In this document: positions 61,160 to 64,000 of the stretch, piece by piece
How positions within the stretch are numbered: the stretch's first letter is position 1
Layout: each line of letters opens with the position of its first letter
NCBI GenBank assembly: GCA_946807835.1
Contig: OX327683.1
Location: 12,715,001 to 12,779,000, forward strand
DNA length: 64,000 bases
Direction of reading: 5' to 3'
Source: Ailanthus altissimus
Taxonomy: Eukaryota > Streptophyta > Magnoliopsida > Sapindales > Simaroubaceae
Translations under genes and position numbers: made by a program
Notes under the pieces: generated by a model
Database searches by the model: none
What the model was told of the DNA's origin: nothing
The model's input: only the letters and a program-made list of their open reading frames with translations

Positions 61160-62153
61160 TGACTAAAATTTTTGAAATTTCTATGGAGGACAGGAGATTT
61201 TCTTGTTTATGGTTTTTTGCTCTTTTTACTATTGCATCTCATTGGTATTCATGACCTCAATGCCATATTTGATTTCCTTTAAATTTGAAAATATTTGAAA
61301 CTTTTAAGCATTTTTACATCTGATAATATTTGGAAGCATACATAAAAGATTAGCATGAACCTTGAGAAAAGATATCATGCACAAACTGTGAAATGGTCAA
61401 CATATTTTGTAGACAAAGTTTGAAGACAATTTGTTTGAATTGTATTGCATTTCATCCAAAATGAGTCAATAGAGATATTCTAAAAATTTTATAGAATGCT
61501 GTTCAGAAACTCAAATTCCAATACAAAAATTTCTTGGTGTATCAAGTAAATCACTTTAAACAATTCAATATCTTTAAAATGGATTGATGCCTTGAAACTT
61601 TTTACCTAATTATGGATCTATATTATTTCTTGGGTATAAAAACACTAACCTAATGACACCCGAATAATGTGAGAGCAACTGGTTAAGACTCCAGAACTTT
61701 AAACCTTTTTGAAAAGTCAACACTCTTGACATTGGCCTTGTAGATTATGTAGAAGTCTACAAAATTCCAAATGTGATACATCCTTCTAATAAATTATTGT
61801 TAATTAATTGATTTTTTTTTTCTTTGAAGGCAACCAAACAATGGGAACTCACTAGTTTTGGTGATGAATCTTATTGTTTCATAACTTTGATTGAAATGCA
61901 GAGTACATTTTATAAATTCAAGGAGAAATTTTCCATTCTTTACAGGTAGAAACAGCTTTTTGCCATCTACAGGTACATACCTATTGTAAGCTCTTTTGTT
62001 TTTAGTCTCTCTCTATCATCTTCAGTGCTATCTCTGAATTTTGTTGATATATAACACATAATATTTTTCCTGTAAATTTCACAACCAATTCTTTTTCCTT
62101 TTGACACTAATAATATGTCCTGTTCTCCATGTCATGGATTGTGCATAGATTAG
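61160..62153 (+). repeat. ZRK array spacer with a short kinase fragment
   Basis: At about 61424-61560 a degraded kinase piece is visible (codons for NCIAFHPK.SQ, then ECCSETQIPIQ-like text), corresponding to the 'CIVFASQMSHKNILKLIGCC LETQIPI' part of copy 2. The same fragment in the same relative place follows copy 2, so the fragment belongs to the duplicated unit. The rest is AT-rich leader for copy 2, similar to the leader of copy 1. Confidence 0.65.
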
Positions 62154-63181
62154 ATGAGTTCTTCCTTCAGAACAAGCAAGTCAGTGGAAAAGAAAGATAA
62201 GGGAAAATTTGTGATAAGGAATGGAAAAATTTTACTAGAAAAGTTGATTGCCTCTTGCAATGGTAAATGCAATCCTATCCGTAACTTCGCTGATGAAGAG
62301 CTCAAGGTGGCAACAAACAACTACAGTCCAAGGCAAGTTATAACAAGAGATTGTTGTATAAATTGTACAAGGGACAGTTGCAGGATTGTCCAATTTCTGT
62401 CATGAAGTTTATACACAAATCGGACGCAGACCAATACTGTTTTAATTGTATTGTATTTGCATCCCAAATGAGTCATAAAAATATTTTGAAGTTGATAGGG
62501 TGCTGTTTAGAAACTCAAATTCCCATACCAGTTTTCCACTTCGTGGCATATGGGATTCTTGCTGATTGTATTCATGATCATTCTCGATCTGATTTTGATC
62601 CTTTGCCATTGAAGCACAGGCTAAAGATTGTGATGGAGATAGCTAATGCAGTTGCATATCTCCATGTTGGATTCTCCAGGCCAATTGTCTTTCGCGATAT
62701 CAAACCCTCAACTATCTTGCTCCAAGAACAAGATGTTACTAAATTTTTTGATTTTTCTGTATCTTTATCTATCCCAGAAGGTGAAACTCGTGTAAACGAT
62801 AATGACAAGGTGATCGGAACATATGGATTTGTTGCACCTGAGTATTTGAGAACAGGTTATTGCAATGAGAAGTGTGATGTTTATAGCTTTGGGGCAATGC
62901 TTCTTGAGGTTCCGACTTGGAAAAAGGATAAGTCATTCTTGTTCTGAAAATGGTGAGGAATATCTCCTGCAGGAGTTTGTGGCAAAGTATACTGAAAATA
63001 ACAAGTTTAAAGAGATAGTAGATCCTGTGATAATTGAAGAAAAAGGATTGTGGTCTGAAAGGAGCAAGGATTGCTTATATATGCAGACCTGGCCTTAAAA
63101 TGTCTCTCTAGATCGGAAGAAGATAGGCCAACGATGGTTCAAGTGGCCAAACAACTCAGGCAGATTTACCGATCTATTTAG
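62154..63181 (+). pseudogene. ZED1-related receptor-like pseudokinase (ZRK), copy 2, frameshifted
   Basis: The ATG at 62154 opens MSSSFRTSKSVEKKDKGKFV and the reading ends ...KQLRQIYRSI at TAG 63179-63181. Landmarks: QDCPISVMKF, MSHKNILKLIGCCLETQIP, NAVAYLHVGFSRPIVFRDI (FRD for HRD), FFDFSVSLSIPEGE (DFS for DFG), GTYGFVAPEYLRTGYCNEKC and VYSFGAMLLE. FRD and DFS are normal for ZRK pseudokinases, not decay. Disabling changes are a one-base loss near 62355, a one-base gain near 62938 and a one-base loss near 63060. It has no premature stop within the frames apart from these, so it is younger or better preserved than copy 1. The spacing between the two ATGs is 2080 bp. Confidence 0.87.
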
Positions 63182-64000
63182 TCTCAAAACTGTATTGATG
63201 ACCGTAAAATGTTTGAGCTTTTATAAAGAGCACGAGATTTTCTTGTTTATGGATCTTTCCCCTTTCTTGTAGACAGTTTGAAACTTGTTTGCATTGTATT
63301 GTATTGCATCCCAAATGAGTCAACAAAACTTTTCTAAATTTTGCAGGATGCTGTTTAGAAACTCAAATTTCCATATAAAAATTCTTGGTGTATCAAGTGA
63401 ATCACTTTGACCCATTCAATAACATAAAAATGGTTTCATGACTTGAAATTTTTTGTGCTTAATTTGCCATAAAAATGCTACCCCAAATTACACAAATAAT
63501 GAGAGAGCAACTGTAAGACTCCACCATTTTAAACCTTTCTGAAGTTAAATTTCTTGAATTTAAGGCTGTGTAAAAATTATAAAGCCCCAATGTAATACAC
63601 GCTTCTAATAAATTATTATCAACTGATTGATTTTTTCCCTCAAAGTCAACTAAACAATGGACATATGATTTTGATTGAAATGCAAAGGATATCATATAAA
63701 TTCAAGAACGTATGCTAATTTTTGGCCTAATTCGTCTTCCGATGACAACCTCTGATCAAAAACATATATTTTGATTCTATTTCATCTCCTCAACAGTTTA
63801 CTAACAAGCATAACTGCCCTCCTGTTCCGAAGACTTTCATTCTGACCAGAAGAAACAAGCTTTTGCCATCCACAGCACAGATACTCTCCATATTTATTTC
63901 TTAGTATCTCTTTATATTAACATCTTCAATGCTACCTCTGAATTCTCTTTATATTTGACATATTGCCTATTCTAATTTGCTTCTAAAATTAGAACAATTA
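63182..64000 (+). repeat. Spacer after ZRK copy 2 and probable leader of a third copy
   Basis: A second short kinase fragment lies at about 63285-63385 (reading as in 61424-61560). From 63840 the sequence (AAACAAGCTTTTGCCATCCA, then TCTTCAATGCTACCTCTGAA) matches the region upstream of copy 2 (61945-62060). At the observed 2.08-kb period a third ZRK start would fall near 64200, just outside. Confidence 0.6.

Noticed and set aside
1..64000. tRNA, rRNA, snoRNA or microRNA genes
   Set aside because: I looked for tRNA B-box text (GGTTCGAA-type) with matching arms and for rRNA-like stretches and found none convincing. A covariance-model scan would be needed to exclude small RNAs.

Overview
This is plant nuclear DNA, most likely from a eudicot. 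The reasons are strong AT-richness, Ty1/copia and Ty3/gypsy LTR retrotransposons with plant-type primer-binding sites, a spliced Pumilio-type gene and ZED1-related pseudokinase (ZRK) sequences. The species cannot be assigned from the sequence alone. No intact protein-coding gene was found: every recognisable gene, host or transposon, carries lesions or is cut by an insertion or the window edge.

Layout. 1-9242: degenerate minus-strand copia element (A) whose left LTR is cut by the window start. It abuts 9309-9811, the last two exons of a thioredoxin-like 3 (WCRKC-type) gene. 10572-40903: an old minus-strand Tat-like gypsy element with 5-bp target duplication ATTAT. Its gag-protease-RT part is deleted, but an integrase remnant, a 65-bp tandem array and a long antisense ORF with its own TATA box remain. 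Three later insertions sit inside it: an Athila-like gypsy element (13092-24635, TSD GTCAC), a copia element B (26015-36231, TSD GATAC/GATGC) and a gypsy-type solo LTR (38651-40090, TSD CCTTG). 41050-49600: a very decayed copia element C, with a copia-B-related solo LTR (45827-48498, TSD CTTCT) inside its gag region. 49620-50450: a GC-richer patch that looks like a minus-strand promoter plus leader.

51875-58195 is a ten-exon Pumilio (PUF) RNA-binding protein gene, homologous over its full length but with a broken first splice donor, a nonsense codon and two one-base deletions. From 59.7 kb on there is a tandem array of ZRK-type receptor-like pseudokinase genes with a period of about 2.08 kb. 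Two decayed copies are inside the window and leader-like sequence at the right edge suggests a third just beyond it.

The main value of the window is its record of nested insertion and decay: five exact or near-exact target duplications, three tandem-duplication events involving primer-binding sites or coding sequence, and a GC-rich repeated-word motif shared by unrelated retroelement families. I found no RNA genes, CRISPR arrays or evidence of a new defence-type system. Element lineages are inferred from motifs and domain order, without database searches.
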